Shown here one piece after another: positions 1 to 13,515 of a stretch of DNA of 64,000 nt. Both the position numbers and the translations under genes were made by a program. The stretch is from Prinia subflava (taxonomy: Eukaryota > Chordata > Aves > Passeriformes > Cisticolidae): positions 93,393,239 to 93,457,238 of the forward strand of contig NC_086248.1 in the NCBI RefSeq assembly GCF_021018805.1, given 5' to 3'. Every line of letters starts with the position of its first letter. Position 1 is the first letter of the stretch. A model generated the notes under the pieces. The model was not told where the DNA came from. It did no database searches and saw only the letters and a program-made list of their open reading frames with translations.

Positions 1-3000
1 TTTTTTTTTCTTAAATTCACTTAAGACTCAAAGAGAAATAAAGGCAGTAACAACATTTTTGATCAGCACACAGCAACAGACCATACAGGCCTGCTCCTTC
101 TTGTTTCTTAAAATAAAACATGAAGCCATTCATAGCTTCAGAAGTTGAACAGCAGCAGTTTCAAAAGACTTCTAAATCAATGTAAGCTTCCATTTGCCTT
201 TTCAAGGATGCTGGATCAGGGTCCTCATAAGCAGAAGAACAAAACTACAGGGTGAACGTAGAGGGCACCCAATCAGAACAGGGATTTGCTTTAGTTAATC
301 TGAAGCAAATATCTATTTAGTTCATAATGAAGCAAATGTCCCCCTGGTTTCCATGCAGAGGCCAGCATGTTGGATATGATATTCAGTCTGAGATCATGTT
401 ACTCAAGTGTGGTCCAAAACTTCCATTAATAACATCAAGCCAAATATCAATACAGGGGTTTGTTAACAAAGCAAGTCAAGTTGTTGTGGTGCTTCTGTGC
501 AGGACCAGAAAGAGAAAAACTGCAGTATGATAAAGACCTATTGCAAATTTTTGTCTCAAAAATATCTTATTTTAAAAGCCACATGTTCTCAACTCTGTTA
601 TTTCTCAAAGGCAGTACTGTATTTGACATCAGGGCAAGTAGAGCTCAAACTATTGTGTTACCTGGTGGAAAAAGGTGATGTTTTCTTTCCTATTTGCTCT
701 CAGGATCTCTAGTCAGTCTTTTTGGACCTGGACTTTCCAGTAACATTAAGCACAGCACTTAAATATGTCACTGTCTTAAGCTACAACTATAGTATAAATC
801 TCATGATCTATTGGTACATCATTGGTCTAGCATTTCTAGCACAGACTAGTATGAGAGAAAATCTAAATTATCATCTGTCTTGAACCCCTGAAGAGAAAAC
901 AATAAAAAATAATTTTATTATACCATAATGACAAGAATAATACTTCATCTGGGAGAAGATGTCTTCTGACTTCTCATTAATTCTTTTTTAAAGCCTGTTG
1001 AAATATAAGAGCTCTGCGAAGTTTCATCCATTCTGTTTGTACAGTGCAAAGTTTTCTTTATAACGAAAATACAGAAAATTTATCACTGCAAGGAGTCCAC
1101 TTCCCTCATCCTCTTGCAATATTAAAGGTGCATTTGCAATTCTGATCTTGTGGGACAATTGTAAACTTGGAGTCTTTTTTTTGCAGCCACTAGTTTAGCA
1201 TCTCCACACTGAATGGAATATTTGCCTCACATTAGGAACTCTGCTCTGGATGGGAAAAAAATAAATTGATGCATTCAAATCTGCAGGAAGTGGACTTCAA
1301 AAAATACTTGGAGCAAAATTCAGAACCAAAACAAGTAATGATTTGTGCTCTGCCCCAGTAGGTTAACTAGATCCTGGGACCTCTGTACATCTTCACATTG
1401 TGCATATACTATTCCTCAGTGTCCTTTTGGCACACAGACAACACATTCCAGGGGCCTCACTGGATGGATCAAACCCCAGCAGTCACATCATCTCCACCTT
1501 AGGGTGGTGTGGGCACAGGACTGTTTAGAAGACAAACATGCTACCATAAAAGAGGAAGGTGAAATCCAACCATGGATTAGTTCAGAGAAGGCAGCCACAG
1601 CTGCAAAGTCAAAGAGTTGAGGATGTTGGACTGCAGGTCCAGCTGCTGCTCTTGTGCCAGCCATAGGATGCCTTAAGTGAATACCCATGTGGTTGTCTCC
1701 CAAAACTTTGCCTGTGTAGCCACACAGCCCCCTTTAACACAAGACCTTTAAAGGACATTACCTAACTGAAGCAGAGTCCTGCCTGCTGTAAGGACTGTAG
1801 GACCCTCAGAGTATCTGGAAACAGAAACAAGTTCCTAACAAAAATCTGAAAAACACAGAAGTTATTTTCTACTAGACCCTCAGGAGGGAAATTCCTGGTT
1901 CCTATATCATCATAGTCTCTAACTGTGCTCTTAGGAAGGAGGGCTGGTGAAGGGGAAAGAAGGAAGAAGGAACAGTTTGCAGAGTTTGGGTTGTAGGAGC
2001 AGAGCAGCCTAAAGGTGCCAGAGGTGTAACAGGTGATATTTGATATCCTAAAAGCTGTAAAATGGCACCTACTAATAAGGTGAGAAACATTTCTCTGAAT
2101 CCACCAGCAACTTTGTCTGGGGTTCTTGCAGCAAGCCCTCCACTTTGTGGGTGAAAACCTTCTTTCCATGCTCATAGTTTTTCTTGGCACTCATAAAGCA
2201 GTTCAACAAGCATATCCTTTCCAAATCATCTGGCTTGTCAGATGCTGATGGAGGGACATCTGTACCAATCTCTCTCTTTCTTTAAAGACCAAAGAGATTT
2301 TCTTTAAAGAATGCTAAAGAAACAGACTTGAGAATACAATACAGTTTTTCCAGTTAAACAATAAAATCCATCCATCATGGGTCCTTGTGAGTGGAGTATT
2401 AATACTCTTGGATGCTCCAGATCCCAGGTGTCGTGCATTTCTGTAACTTTGGTCAGATAAAAAGTTCAAGGTGCTGAGAGAAATATTTGTGTTTTATGAA
2501 AGGAAAAACTCATAAATCGGACTTTGTTTCTTCCTAATAGAAATTATATGTGTAAACTACTCCTCCACACTGCAGATAAGTTTTCATACTACCATACTCA
2601 CTAGAGTCTACTATTTTTTGCCTTCTGTTTCTTTGGAAACAAATCAACCAACCAACCGACAATTATTTACGTTTGGATGTTCTCATTTGTGATCATACTG
2701 GTACTGAGAAGCAAGAAGGACAAATATGAAGACTGTTGTGAACTTTATTGAATCTGATTAACTGTCTGGTTTGGGCTCAATTTAAATTTGTCAAGACTAA
2801 AAGTCCCCTGTCATCTTTTCCCTGCTCCACACACAAATGAGATCTTCACACAATTCAAAAACTCTGCTAGGTCTGAAGACAAATACCAGAGCTGCCTGTC
2901 AGCTCCTTCACCAGCCAGCCAGCCCAGACAGCTAACCCGCAATCTCCCTTCCCTTGCCTCTCTGACATTGCTCAGTTGTGCCTTCAACGTTGTCAAAACG

Positions 3001-6000
3001 CATTTTGACCGGCGTGAAGATTCTGCAGGAACTGGGTGCCCTTGCCAGGGTGTGGAAGTTCCTGCCTTCGGAGGGGCACGGCAGGGGGGAGCAGCATCTC
3101 TGCTGGCACAGCAGCCCCAGAGGGATGAGGGAGGCAGGGTGGCAGCATTGGGGCTCGGGACCCTTGGTTTCCATCACCCTCTGGGGAATAGACAGCTCCA
3201 AGGGCACATTCCCCGAATTTCTGATGTGCACCCAGGCAGCCTCATCCCCAGCTGGGAACATGCACTGCTAGGCTGTTTTACCAAAAGGCTGGCATATATC
3301 AACTACCAAAGTCTGTGCATGGTTTAAAGCAGGAGGGGTCAAACTCAGTACTCCAAACAGCATTTATTATAAACGTCTGTGATTTTCCCTCTTTGAATAG
3401 CCATCCAGAGATTTCCCTTTACAAACTTAGTAGCTCTATGACTATTTTCGAAATTAAATAATATTGGCTAATTATTCAATTTATTTAATTACAACTTAAT
3501 TCCCACCTTGTATGAATCACCAGAATCAGTCAGTAATGCACCTGCTGACTGGATAACCACTTTCATTTTGGTTTTTGTTTTACTGCCATTTTCAACAAAC
3601 TAATTTTTAAGAATGCCAATGCTGTTAATAAAACCTCACAGAGCTTTTGAGCTTTGAAACCATTTTAACACACTACCATTCCCCCAATAATCTGAAAAAC
3701 AACAGGAAGTCCCATTATAACCCAAAAGAGTAAAAAGAATGCTGTACTTTGAAATGAGAGTCACATTTTGGATTTCTTTTTCATACCCAGTTAACTTTAT
3801 ATACAGCTACAGTATAATGTGATTCGAAATTTATACCCCTCCATTGTCACCTGGTTCAAAATGCATTGGAATATTCAGGGGTTTTTTTCTGTTTCTAAAG
3901 TCTCCATCAGAGCTTGTGTGAGAACTGGAATAAATAAGCAGCCACATTTTCCCATACTGGAAAAGTTCCAGAAGGGAAAGGGCTCTTGACAAAGCTAAAG
4001 GAGTTTTCAAGACACTTTCTATTTCCATACTCGTTCTTTTGTATGCTAGGTTGCCTGCCATTATGTTTATGTAATTCTGACAGTGTTCTTAATGACACAC
4101 TAACAGATTGTAAAACACGCTGCTGGCATTTACTTGTTTTTTATATTTTTAAAACAATGTCCTTCATGTAACAGTAGTTAAGCGCGGCAGAAGGACATCA
4201 TTAGAGCCATGGTTAAACTGTAATTTACACCATTAGGAAGGCAGGAGCAATTTTTATTGCCTGGCAATTTTCTTGCTGAAATATTTGGACCATATGGCTC
4301 AATTTGTGTAATAACCTTAATTTCAGCACCCTTCAGGTCTGCCTCCATCTCCTACGGAATGGTAAAATGCGGTTTAGCAGAAAAGGCAACTGTCTATACT
4401 TAGAGAGTTGAGATTAATAACATGTCACGTCCTGTTTTTGGTGAAGGAATTCGAACAGCGGCCAGATGGTATCTCTACAAATAACTGTCAGGGGTCTTGA
4501 TCTAATCAATACAATGTATTAATACATCTCCCTTCGCTGCTTCTCGAGGGGCTAGCGTGCAACATCTGGAAAGATTGGGGGGACCGCCAAGTAGAAAGCT
4601 GATCCTTTTCAGAATCAAACTGAGCCCAATTAATTTTTCATGTATACTTGATAACTGTTTCATAATGAGCTATGCGTCTTGACGGAGTTAGGGTTGGCGG
4701 CATGAGAGGCTTGTGCTTCCTATCCCCATTCAGTCCACTTACAGAAACCAACCCATTAATCAAACTATCTGGCATAAAAGTGAAATCTCAGCTCAGCAAG
4801 AGATCAATAACCATCCTTAAAAAAAAAACAAAAACAACACAACCACAGAAACAACAAAGACCCCACCACAGAAAAGGGTTTAGTGGGCAAAAGTATCCAG
4901 GCATGACATTAGTAATTACTTTAAGAAAAACCAAAACTCAGTGCCATACTCACTTGACAGGCACCTAAACCACAGAATTTAATATTAGCTTCCTGTCAAA
5001 AAGTAACATTTAAGTCCATTAAAAATACACTGCCATTTTGCTTTCTAGATACAGAGGCCATCTGGCCCCTATTCACTATAATTGCTATTACAGTCTCAAA
5101 AATAATATTTATATAATGTTGTAAATTAACAGACGGACACCCATTCCCACTCCCAAAATGCTTTCTATTGATAAACTCATCTTTTAGTACTATGCAGATA
5201 TTAGGGTCTTGCTCCCTAAAGAAAGAGGGGGCAAGATTATAGCCAAGATTATACACGCATTCCAGGGCTTTTTGTAAAGTCTTAAAAGAGGAGAGAGAGA
5301 GGTCACTTGGCAGGCAGAAAATGGGAAACTGCAACAAGCGTAGGGGAGATGAGCTTCAATGAGGCTGTGAAGCTGAGTGATGGGAATGGATTCAAAAGGG
5401 AGCAGTAAAGAGAAAGGACAGGAGGTCAGCTGAGAATACTAAACTTATCTGGCATAGGACACCCCACGGCTGTTTGATGAGAATGACTTTGGTGACTGTA
5501 GACCTGGATTAGATTCAAATGGAGTCCCCAGTGGTATGACGCTCTATGTTATATTACCAATTCCCACAAGTCCTATGGCTTGCTTTTTTTTTTCCTTAAA
5601 AAAAAAAGGTAGGATTCACTGTTTATTAAAATTACCCTTTGTATGCTAAAACTCCCCATGAAATCTAAGCATGTGACATAACACTTCTCAGCCAATTTGA
5701 ACAAAATACCTTATCTGTGGAGGGAAGTGGGGCTGGAGGGTAGGATGGGGGCTCAGGAGTGGCCCTTCTAATCATCAGCTGAAGAACTTCTGTATCTGTA
5801 ACTGTTGGGCATGACCCTGGGGATTTTAGGAAGCTGCCCTATGACTTCACCAACAAAGAGAGTTATCTTGGAGTTGCCTGATACATCCACTTAAGAATGT
5901 TGGCTAAATATGAATTAAAATCTAGTCAAATCCAATTAAGCATTTTTTAAACAGATATCTAATTTGAAAAACAGCTGTACATATTATCCAGCAAATTTCT

Positions 6001-9000
6001 GCCTCCTCCTTCTTCATTTTGATTTTCTACTTATATAGGAAAAAGCATCTGTAGCTTACTAAAATGTTGCTTTTTAAAGCTTAGTGCAGTCACATAATGA
6101 GGCACAAAGGGAAGAATGTCCCCATAATTACATTTTCTTAAAAAATTATATATAATAAGATGAAGCTTTGTGGGGGTTTCTGTTTTGATTATTTGGTGTT
6201 TATAAATTAAAAAACATTCTGTCAGTGGTGTTTTTCTACACTGCCTGGTTAGATTGATCTTATTCTCACAACTGAAATGAAAATACAGAAAAAATCACAG
6301 AGAAAAGAATAAATATAAAGCTTATATAAAAATATAGAGAGAGAAACAGCATATGGAGCATTTATGCAATCTCATTTTAGTCATCAGCCCTTAGGCTTTG
6401 TCAGGTGGTCACCCATTCTCTTATGGCTACAGCTGCACCTACAATAAAGATTAACACTTCCAGAGTGCTGCCCACCACCGTCTTTCTGCCAAAGAGTACC
6501 ATCTTTCAAACCTGTCAAACTGCATCATTCCATTGTGTGGGTTAAGAAAGCTGATTAGTCAGTGTAAAACCAGCCTCCTTCTTTGACTGACACTTATCTG
6601 TAGCAGCACACAAGTGCACCACAGGAAAACAGTCTCATGTGAACATATGCAGCCCAAGGTAAATGTCCATGCCTTAGATGTTCGGGACATTTCATGGTCT
6701 GTAGAGGACATTCATGCTCTTAACTAGGTTACGTGTCTGAAGTCAGACATTATAAATATCTCTCAAAAGACCTAGTTCTCTGTGTTTCACTCATCAAAAC
6801 GAAGACTACACAATGGGTGAAAAATGGACCTCCCACAAGGAGAAACCCAAGGATAAAACAGACCAGATTTTTCCAAATAGGTAATTAATTTATTTGTAGA
6901 AGAAATTGCCTATTGATCCAGGTACTCTGGCCTGGTCAATCTTGAGTGTGGTTAGGTGCCATCAGATATAACTGTATCAGTGTTTTTTACCTCTATATGG
7001 TCCAAAAATATATTGAAAGACAAAATTATGTCAGCTTCACGTAGCACACTGAATTAGGAAGAAAATATGAAAGAAAAGCAGAAGTGAAATAAACTTCTTT
7101 GCTGTAACCTTCACTAATTCAAACCACCAGTTGCCTGACAACATATTAAGACCTCACAGACACCAGACAAACCTTTCTTGCCTAACCCACAAGGATTCTT
7201 TCCTTCCTGGCAGAGTTCCAGCAGGGTCTAAAGTTGTGTTTCTGCGGCTGCCGGAAACATCCAGGAGACAGTGAACTGGCCTTGTTTACGGCAAGGATTG
7301 TATAAATAGAAGAGCTGAAGCCTCTCTCTTTCCCCCTCACCATTCCCCTCCAGTTCTATTACCACAGTACTTTAAAATCATCAAAGTTGTGCAACAATCC
7401 ATTTCATCCTTTCTGCTCTAATTAGGCAATTGCACATGTCTGTCTTGATAGGTGGGGCTTACTGAACCACTTAATCAGTTTCTGGAGGGGCATCAGAGTG
7501 CCAATCCAAATCCTTATTTAAACAGAGCTGGGGTGCCAAATCCAGCATATTCTGCAGCAGCATGGAAACAACAGAATCTGTGAGACACAGACTGCCTCAC
7601 ACACTTTTTTAAAGCAGCCGTCAATGTGAAGGAGCACTTGTCCTGTATTCATCCTATGTAAGCTTCACAGGTCTAGAGTTTAAAACATGGAATGCACTTT
7701 ACATTACTGGGCTTTCCTGGCAAATAAAACAATTAGAGCAATTCCAGTACAAGCCCTTCCTGAAACTGTGCTAACAAGGCTTTGAATCTTAAAAACTGCA
7801 TTTAAATCAAACGATTCATTTGCAAACCCATCACATACAGCGCACACATAGTAGGTGGGGATCATTTCATTGAAATTAGAAAGCAAATGTCTCCATACAT
7901 GAGAGGTCACCAGTTGTTGTACATTAAAATCTTTTCACTGTTAAGCATAATTAAAATACTCTAACAGTGGTTTCAGTAATTTAAACATTGCAGTATTGTT
8001 GTAATATTTTTCTAGGCTTCAAGAGTTCACAATTGTTTGGTCCAATCAAATCTGGGAACACTGGAGAAGTTATCACCCATCAAGGTAATTACTTTCAAGT
8101 TGAAATAATTACTCCATCAATGTTAATGGTCTTTCAACTTCAATAAAGCACTCACCTGCCGATAATCACAGCTAACCTCTTGCTCTCATGCAATTCCCTC
8201 TCTATTTAGCAGGTTATATTACAGCCGTTAGAGTGGTCACTTGTCCTGAACAGCTGCTGAATTTCACTTTGATCGTCTGTGAACCATAAAAAAATTAGTC
8301 ATCTGAGTATGATTTCCCCTAACCCACAAGCCCTTGCAGAGCTGAGGAGATGATCCTTCGGCTGCAGCAGGGCACTGCTGAGCACCCATCTTGCTTCTGG
8401 TGGTGGCCACTTCCCACTGCCAAACAGCAGCACAGGAGCCTAATTAACCTCTGCCCTCCACCCCCGTTTACAGCTTTCACTCATTGCTAAGGAGCACATC
8501 TTCTGAATTTATGGCATGTGCAGGGATTCCTTCACTTACACTCATCCTCTTTTCTTAGGGTGCACTCCATTTCCCAGGCATCTGCAGTAGGCATGTATAA
8601 AAAAGTTTCACTGGTCACTCTCCTTGGCACATCTTTCTCTCATTTTTGTGGTTACAATTTTCATTACTTCTATGAGAAAGTTGCCATGTAGAGCACTGCA
8701 TGCTGCATTACTGAATAGTCTGTACAAGGAAGTCAATAACTATGGGCTATCTCATCTCTAATGTTGCCAAATGTTCACAGGTCTATATGAGGGAACAGAA
8801 GTGAAGAACTACAAGTGAATGTATTATGTATTTTTTTTTAATGTAATTAATAAAGGAACAAACGAAGTAATTAATTAATTAAAGGAACCAACTCTGCATG
8901 CATGATTCCAGATATCTGTAAAATCCTGCATAGGAGGCATGAATATATGGCAGTACTGGCCACTCAGAAATATTTCTGATATATTATTTTTGATACAGAG

Positions 9001-12000
9001 TCTTTCAACAAGTAAACTATACTTAATATTCTGATTCAGTTTATTTGATATGTAAATTCTGTCTTCTTATAACAACACAATCACATTAGCCAAAGCCTCA
9101 TCCTCCTACCAAAGTCTTTATTACTGCTATTCTGCAATATGTCTACAGATTTCCCTGTCACAGCACCTGCCAAGAGAAGCTTGGCCAGTGCAGTTACATC
9201 CCATCTCCCCAAATAATGCAAGGGAAGCCAATCTGTGTTCTCAACTGTTAGCACAGCTGCATCCAAACCAGAGGCTTTGCTGGGGCAGTGATAGCAGCTA
9301 AGAGATGTGTTAATTTTTTTGATCCCACACTGGCATGGTTATGCCACGAAAAAGCCTTTAAGGATAAGTTTGGCCTGAGAGCCTCACATTACAAAACATG
9401 TGAGAAGACCTGTGCAGAGGTGCAGGATTTCCCAGGAATAAGGCCTATAATTCTTACACATATCTCTTGCATCCTCTGACAAACACATTGCACTTTGATC
9501 TACACTTGGCTGAGGTGAATTTAACACACTGAGACCTTGATTCTACATAATAATAATTAGGGGGCACTGTGCAAGGCAGTTTTCCTTTATAAGCCTCATC
9601 TCTGGATGCTTTTCTTTCTCCAATTGTTCTCTAACAGCTACATATCTTTTACATTTATTTACTCATCTTCCTGGCTTTGAATTCTCCTGTCCCCAATAAA
9701 CAACCAAACACTTGATACAATTGTCATGGGAAAAACAGCATTACACACCCACAAAGTGTCTATCAAGAAATGTCCAAACCTATCCACAATTCTACCTCAC
9801 AGCAACATTTGGATCACAGCAGTTAAAGGGCTGTGATGCTTTGATGACATTTGGCAGGCACTCATTGGCTTTATAATGAAATCAGCTCTGGGTTCTGTGT
9901 TTACAAGCTTAAGTCCTAAGTTCACAAGAGTGAGCTTGCTTTGACAATCTAGTCACTTTATGCAGATTTCTGTAAATGAGAACCTACTGCCACGCCATTC
10001 CCCTGTAAATACATCTGTCTCATGTTAATGCTGTCAAGACACTAAATATGATTCCCACTTTAGAGGGTTAAAATGAACTGCAAAGACATTGTGGGAGACA
10101 CTTGTGCTGCTGTAACCAGTCCTGACTTGCCTTTGCTCTGCAAATAAACCGGAATGTCAGTTTAACTCGCTGTCACCTAACATCTGTCACTACGCTCCTG
10201 GCCAAACAAGCTAAGGAAATGGGTGACACTGCTCTTTAACTGTGAAGCATCAAAATGGCTCACGTGTGTGTCACTCGCTTCTAAAGGTGCAGGACACCCT
10301 CCCTTCATTTCAGGGGTAGCAGCTTTTGCTCTCAGAACTGAGTTCTCATTTCTATCTCCACAGGCATTGTAAAATTTCAAGGGGTCAGTGATAACCTTAA
10401 GGTACCAGAGAGCCATACCTTTGACATATTAACTCAAATACATATTAATGGGGAGGAAATAGCTGGATTTGGGGAAGGTATAGCAGATAAGTCTCTTAAA
10501 TTGTTTGAAAACCCAGAAGATGCTTCTCATTTGGCTCTGAAATGGATAGAAATAAAGCTGTCATATAAGAACAGTCTGCAGGGACATTAGCAAAAGCTTA
10601 GTTTGTATCCTGCAGTGCCACAAGGATTGTATTTCTCCTCTAAGTTTGGGTCAAGCTTTATGTCCTGGGGCAGGCAACCAGGGTGCAACCAACAGCGCAA
10701 GGGTGGGATCAGCCACGGTGATTCTAGCACTGCTTTTTTTTTTCTGGAATAATCTAATGGGATAAGAATGGAGCCTAACAGATTAAATAAAGGACCAAAC
10801 TCATTGCTTTCTTAATACTTTAAGTCTTACTTGTAACATGGAAGCTTGTGAGAGAGAATGACTAATGGCATATCCCAGGAGGGAGCTCCAATAGAGATGC
10901 TTTAGGAGATTAAATGATTCAGCCTAGTACCCATGAAGGCTGTATTTTAAAGGGGCACAAGTCTAATCATTGAAATTCTAGTTGCTTCAATAAAGTTACA
11001 TTTTAATTAAAGTATCTCATTCACAAAGCTAAAGTTAAGGATATATCAACAATTTTATGATAAAATTCTACTTTTGAGCATTTATAACTTTGAAAGTTGG
11101 TGTCCAGTTTTTGCCTGCTGGGATAACCTCCTGCAGATATCTTTGATAACAGAACTCCAGGCACTTTAGGTCAATATCTTTGATTCAAAGCTTTAGCTGT
11201 TCTGCTATACTCCAAAGAGGTAGGATTCAGATCTCAGGTCCTTGGTATAAATCAGCAAAAATTCTACTCAGTTAATGCAGCTGCAACAGCTTAAAGTGAG
11301 TGCAACTGATGGAGGAGATGTGCAAAAATACTTGTCCCCAAAGTGTAGTATAATATTTTGAATAAAGATGGGTAGCACATACCATAATTGACCCATGTTC
11401 AAGACAGAGGACAGTAGAAAAACCATTCAAGCCAGCTTTGCTGCAATGCTAGTAGAACAGCTATACATATGCTGCCAGAGTGTCATTTTGATTCAGGATA
11501 GTGTTTGGGGAAAATAAAGGATTTTGGAGCCAGGAAAATACTAATTCAGCAAATAATAGCTTGTTAATCTAAAAGGCTTTTAACTGATGTTGTTAAAGAA
11601 ACACACTGTAGCAACATTATTTGAAATACCATTTTGGTAGGTTTTATTGCCCACAGTACAACCATCTTGGACATTTTCTGTTGCTGGCATGCTCAGAAGA
11701 CATTGTGATGCATGACCAGCCAGGTCAATTCTGATGCTCAGCAACACATTGCATGCTGCTGAAGCAGAGCAGTAGAAGTCCTGGCTTTTCACTGGCTTTA
11801 AAATCTTAGGTGCATCATCACAATTATGATAGTGGTAATTTTTCTTAAAAGAAGTAAAGGGAGCTAAGTATCAAAATGACACTGAATTTTATAATCCCAA
11901 TTTACTTTTTTAAGCCTGGCATGCTGTGCAATGTGAATGCAACTGCCTCAGAAGGCAAAAGTATACATTATTTCTATAACTCAGTTCAGGATGTGTTCTC

Positions 12001-13160
12001 CTTTTAAGAAAAAAAATATATTACAAATTTAATCCATTCAGGAAGCTAGACACAAAACTGGTCTGAAACCCTGTGATCAAGGGTATGTAAGATTACCAAG
12101 ATGGAAACTTCTTCCACTGTGTCATGTAGAGATTTATCTGAGGAAGTTACTCAAAGGTTACTACCACGTATTCCAGGGAAAGCTTTTTAGGATCCTACTT
12201 CAATTATCAACAACATATTTCAAAATTGGGATAATAAAGACTTTCAGGGATTTCTGGTGTCATTCAATACTAACATGGACTATAAAGATAATTTAGGGAA
12301 AATTATAGGTTTATGAACTTGAGGGGGCACTGCTGAGGAAATCAAACTTTATTACAACCTCTTTAAACTTTTAAAATTTATTTTCAGAAGAAAAGCAACT
12401 ACACCAGCTGTCCTAATATACAACAGTTCGGTCCAACTATCTATAAGCTGTCTTGCTATAGAAAGACTAGAATGCAATCTATAGCGGGCAGGAGCAGTGG
12501 TAAATGCACAAAACAACCATTTCTGTCCCTGGTTTACACAACCTTGTTAGTCAGTTCACAAAACAGTGCCCTTTCCCAAATCTATCCCTTCACACACTGA
12601 ATAGAAACAGGAAAAGGAAGGGAAAGACAGATCAGCAGTGCAAAGTAACATTCTAATACAAGTACATGAATTGGAAATAAAAGCGGAACTGCTTTTATTA
12701 CGGATGAGTTATGAGTTGAACATGCAAATGGGTTGCATATATGAACTCTGTAATTACTAATTAATTCATTCACTTTATGATTCCAACTGAAATAAAAAAT
12801 AGAATTCTATACAAGGAGGAGTGATATTGCTGTTCTTTGTGCAAGTCCTGTGAAACTACTTCGCCAGTCAGACAAAAATTCAGGACAGTATTTTCAGAGC
12901 AAGGCTAACAAATGCATATGCTTAATTCCTCCAGAATGACACATCTGTGCTTTTGAGTAATCTGCTTGGCTATATGAGAAGTCCAACATTAATGTGAAAT
13001 GTTTCAGTCTGCATTGGGCCAAACACAAAACTTAAACCAACAAAACCAGGTAATTGGAAACCCCACTTTTCTAACTGGTGTTAAGGGAGATTTTAACACA
13101 CAACAGAGATCAAAGCGGAGGAGAAATGTCATAAAACTGGTTTTGTGGTGCAGTTCTTAC
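1..13160 (-). other. USH2A: Intron 61, 5' part (at least 13.1 kb)
   Basis: I found no FnIII-coding signature (PNG turn or L-x-P-(F/Y)-x-x-Y) on the minus strand, so the next exon lies beyond the window. It contains a GC-richer stretch (about 2930-3270) of unknown origin, a candidate conserved non-coding block (about 4170-4670), and a TATA-like box (7301-7308) with no supported transcript. The remainder is plain AT-rich intron. Confidence 0.75.
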
Positions 13161-13515
13161 CATTACGGTGAGTGCTGTGACCGCTGGGGTGCTGAACGTG
13201 GGGTCGCTGTGTTTTTCTTGGTAGACCACTCGGTACAGAGATATGACACCGTTGGGGGACACCGGCTGCGTCCAGTTCAACTGCACCGAGTACGCGCCCG
13301 TGGCTTGTGCCCACGGGGCTCCCATGCCCCACGGGGAAGCCTCCAGAGTCTGGGCTGAAGCCCACAGGCTGTCCACAGACCCCACGGAATTCTGAGATCT
13401 GGCACGATACTCGTAGAGAGTGAAAGGCTGGAGAGCATCGGATGCATCAATGAATTCCAAAGGTCCCTCAGTCCAGATGAACAAAAGCAGCTCTTCTTGA
13501 CTGCCCACGGGACGT
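13161..13515 (-). CDS. USH2A: USH2A exon (human exon 61 equivalent), two FnIII halves
   Basis: This is the largest exon of the window: 355 bp, phase 2 in and phase 0 out, with acceptor tccag|acgtcc and donor taatg|gtaaga. It completes one FnIII module (FIWTEGPLEFIDASDALQPF, then TLYEYRARSQNSVGS). The linker TLEASPWGMGAPWAQATGAY follows, and then strands A to E of the next module (SVQLNWTQPVSPNGVISLYR, then VVYQEKHSDPTFSTP), with the sequon NWT. The F-G loop has SQNSVG instead of a cysteine pair. It is markedly GC- and CpG-richer than its neighbours. The length equals the recalled human exon 61, site of known human truncating variants. Confidence 0.95.

Noticed and set aside
1762..2190. 142-codon minus-strand open frame
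   Set aside because: No FnIII motif and no consistent splice sites in the needed phase. Not like any usherin segment that I know.
2788..3327. 179-codon plus-strand open frame
   Set aside because: No recognisable protein motif. The long frame follows from the GC-rich, stop-poor composition. Kept only as a composition finding.
8157..8215. Strong donor-like site cag|gtgagt on the minus strand in intron 61
   Set aside because: All three frames upstream meet a stop within about 20 codons, and no FnIII sequence is present, so it is probably a decoy site.
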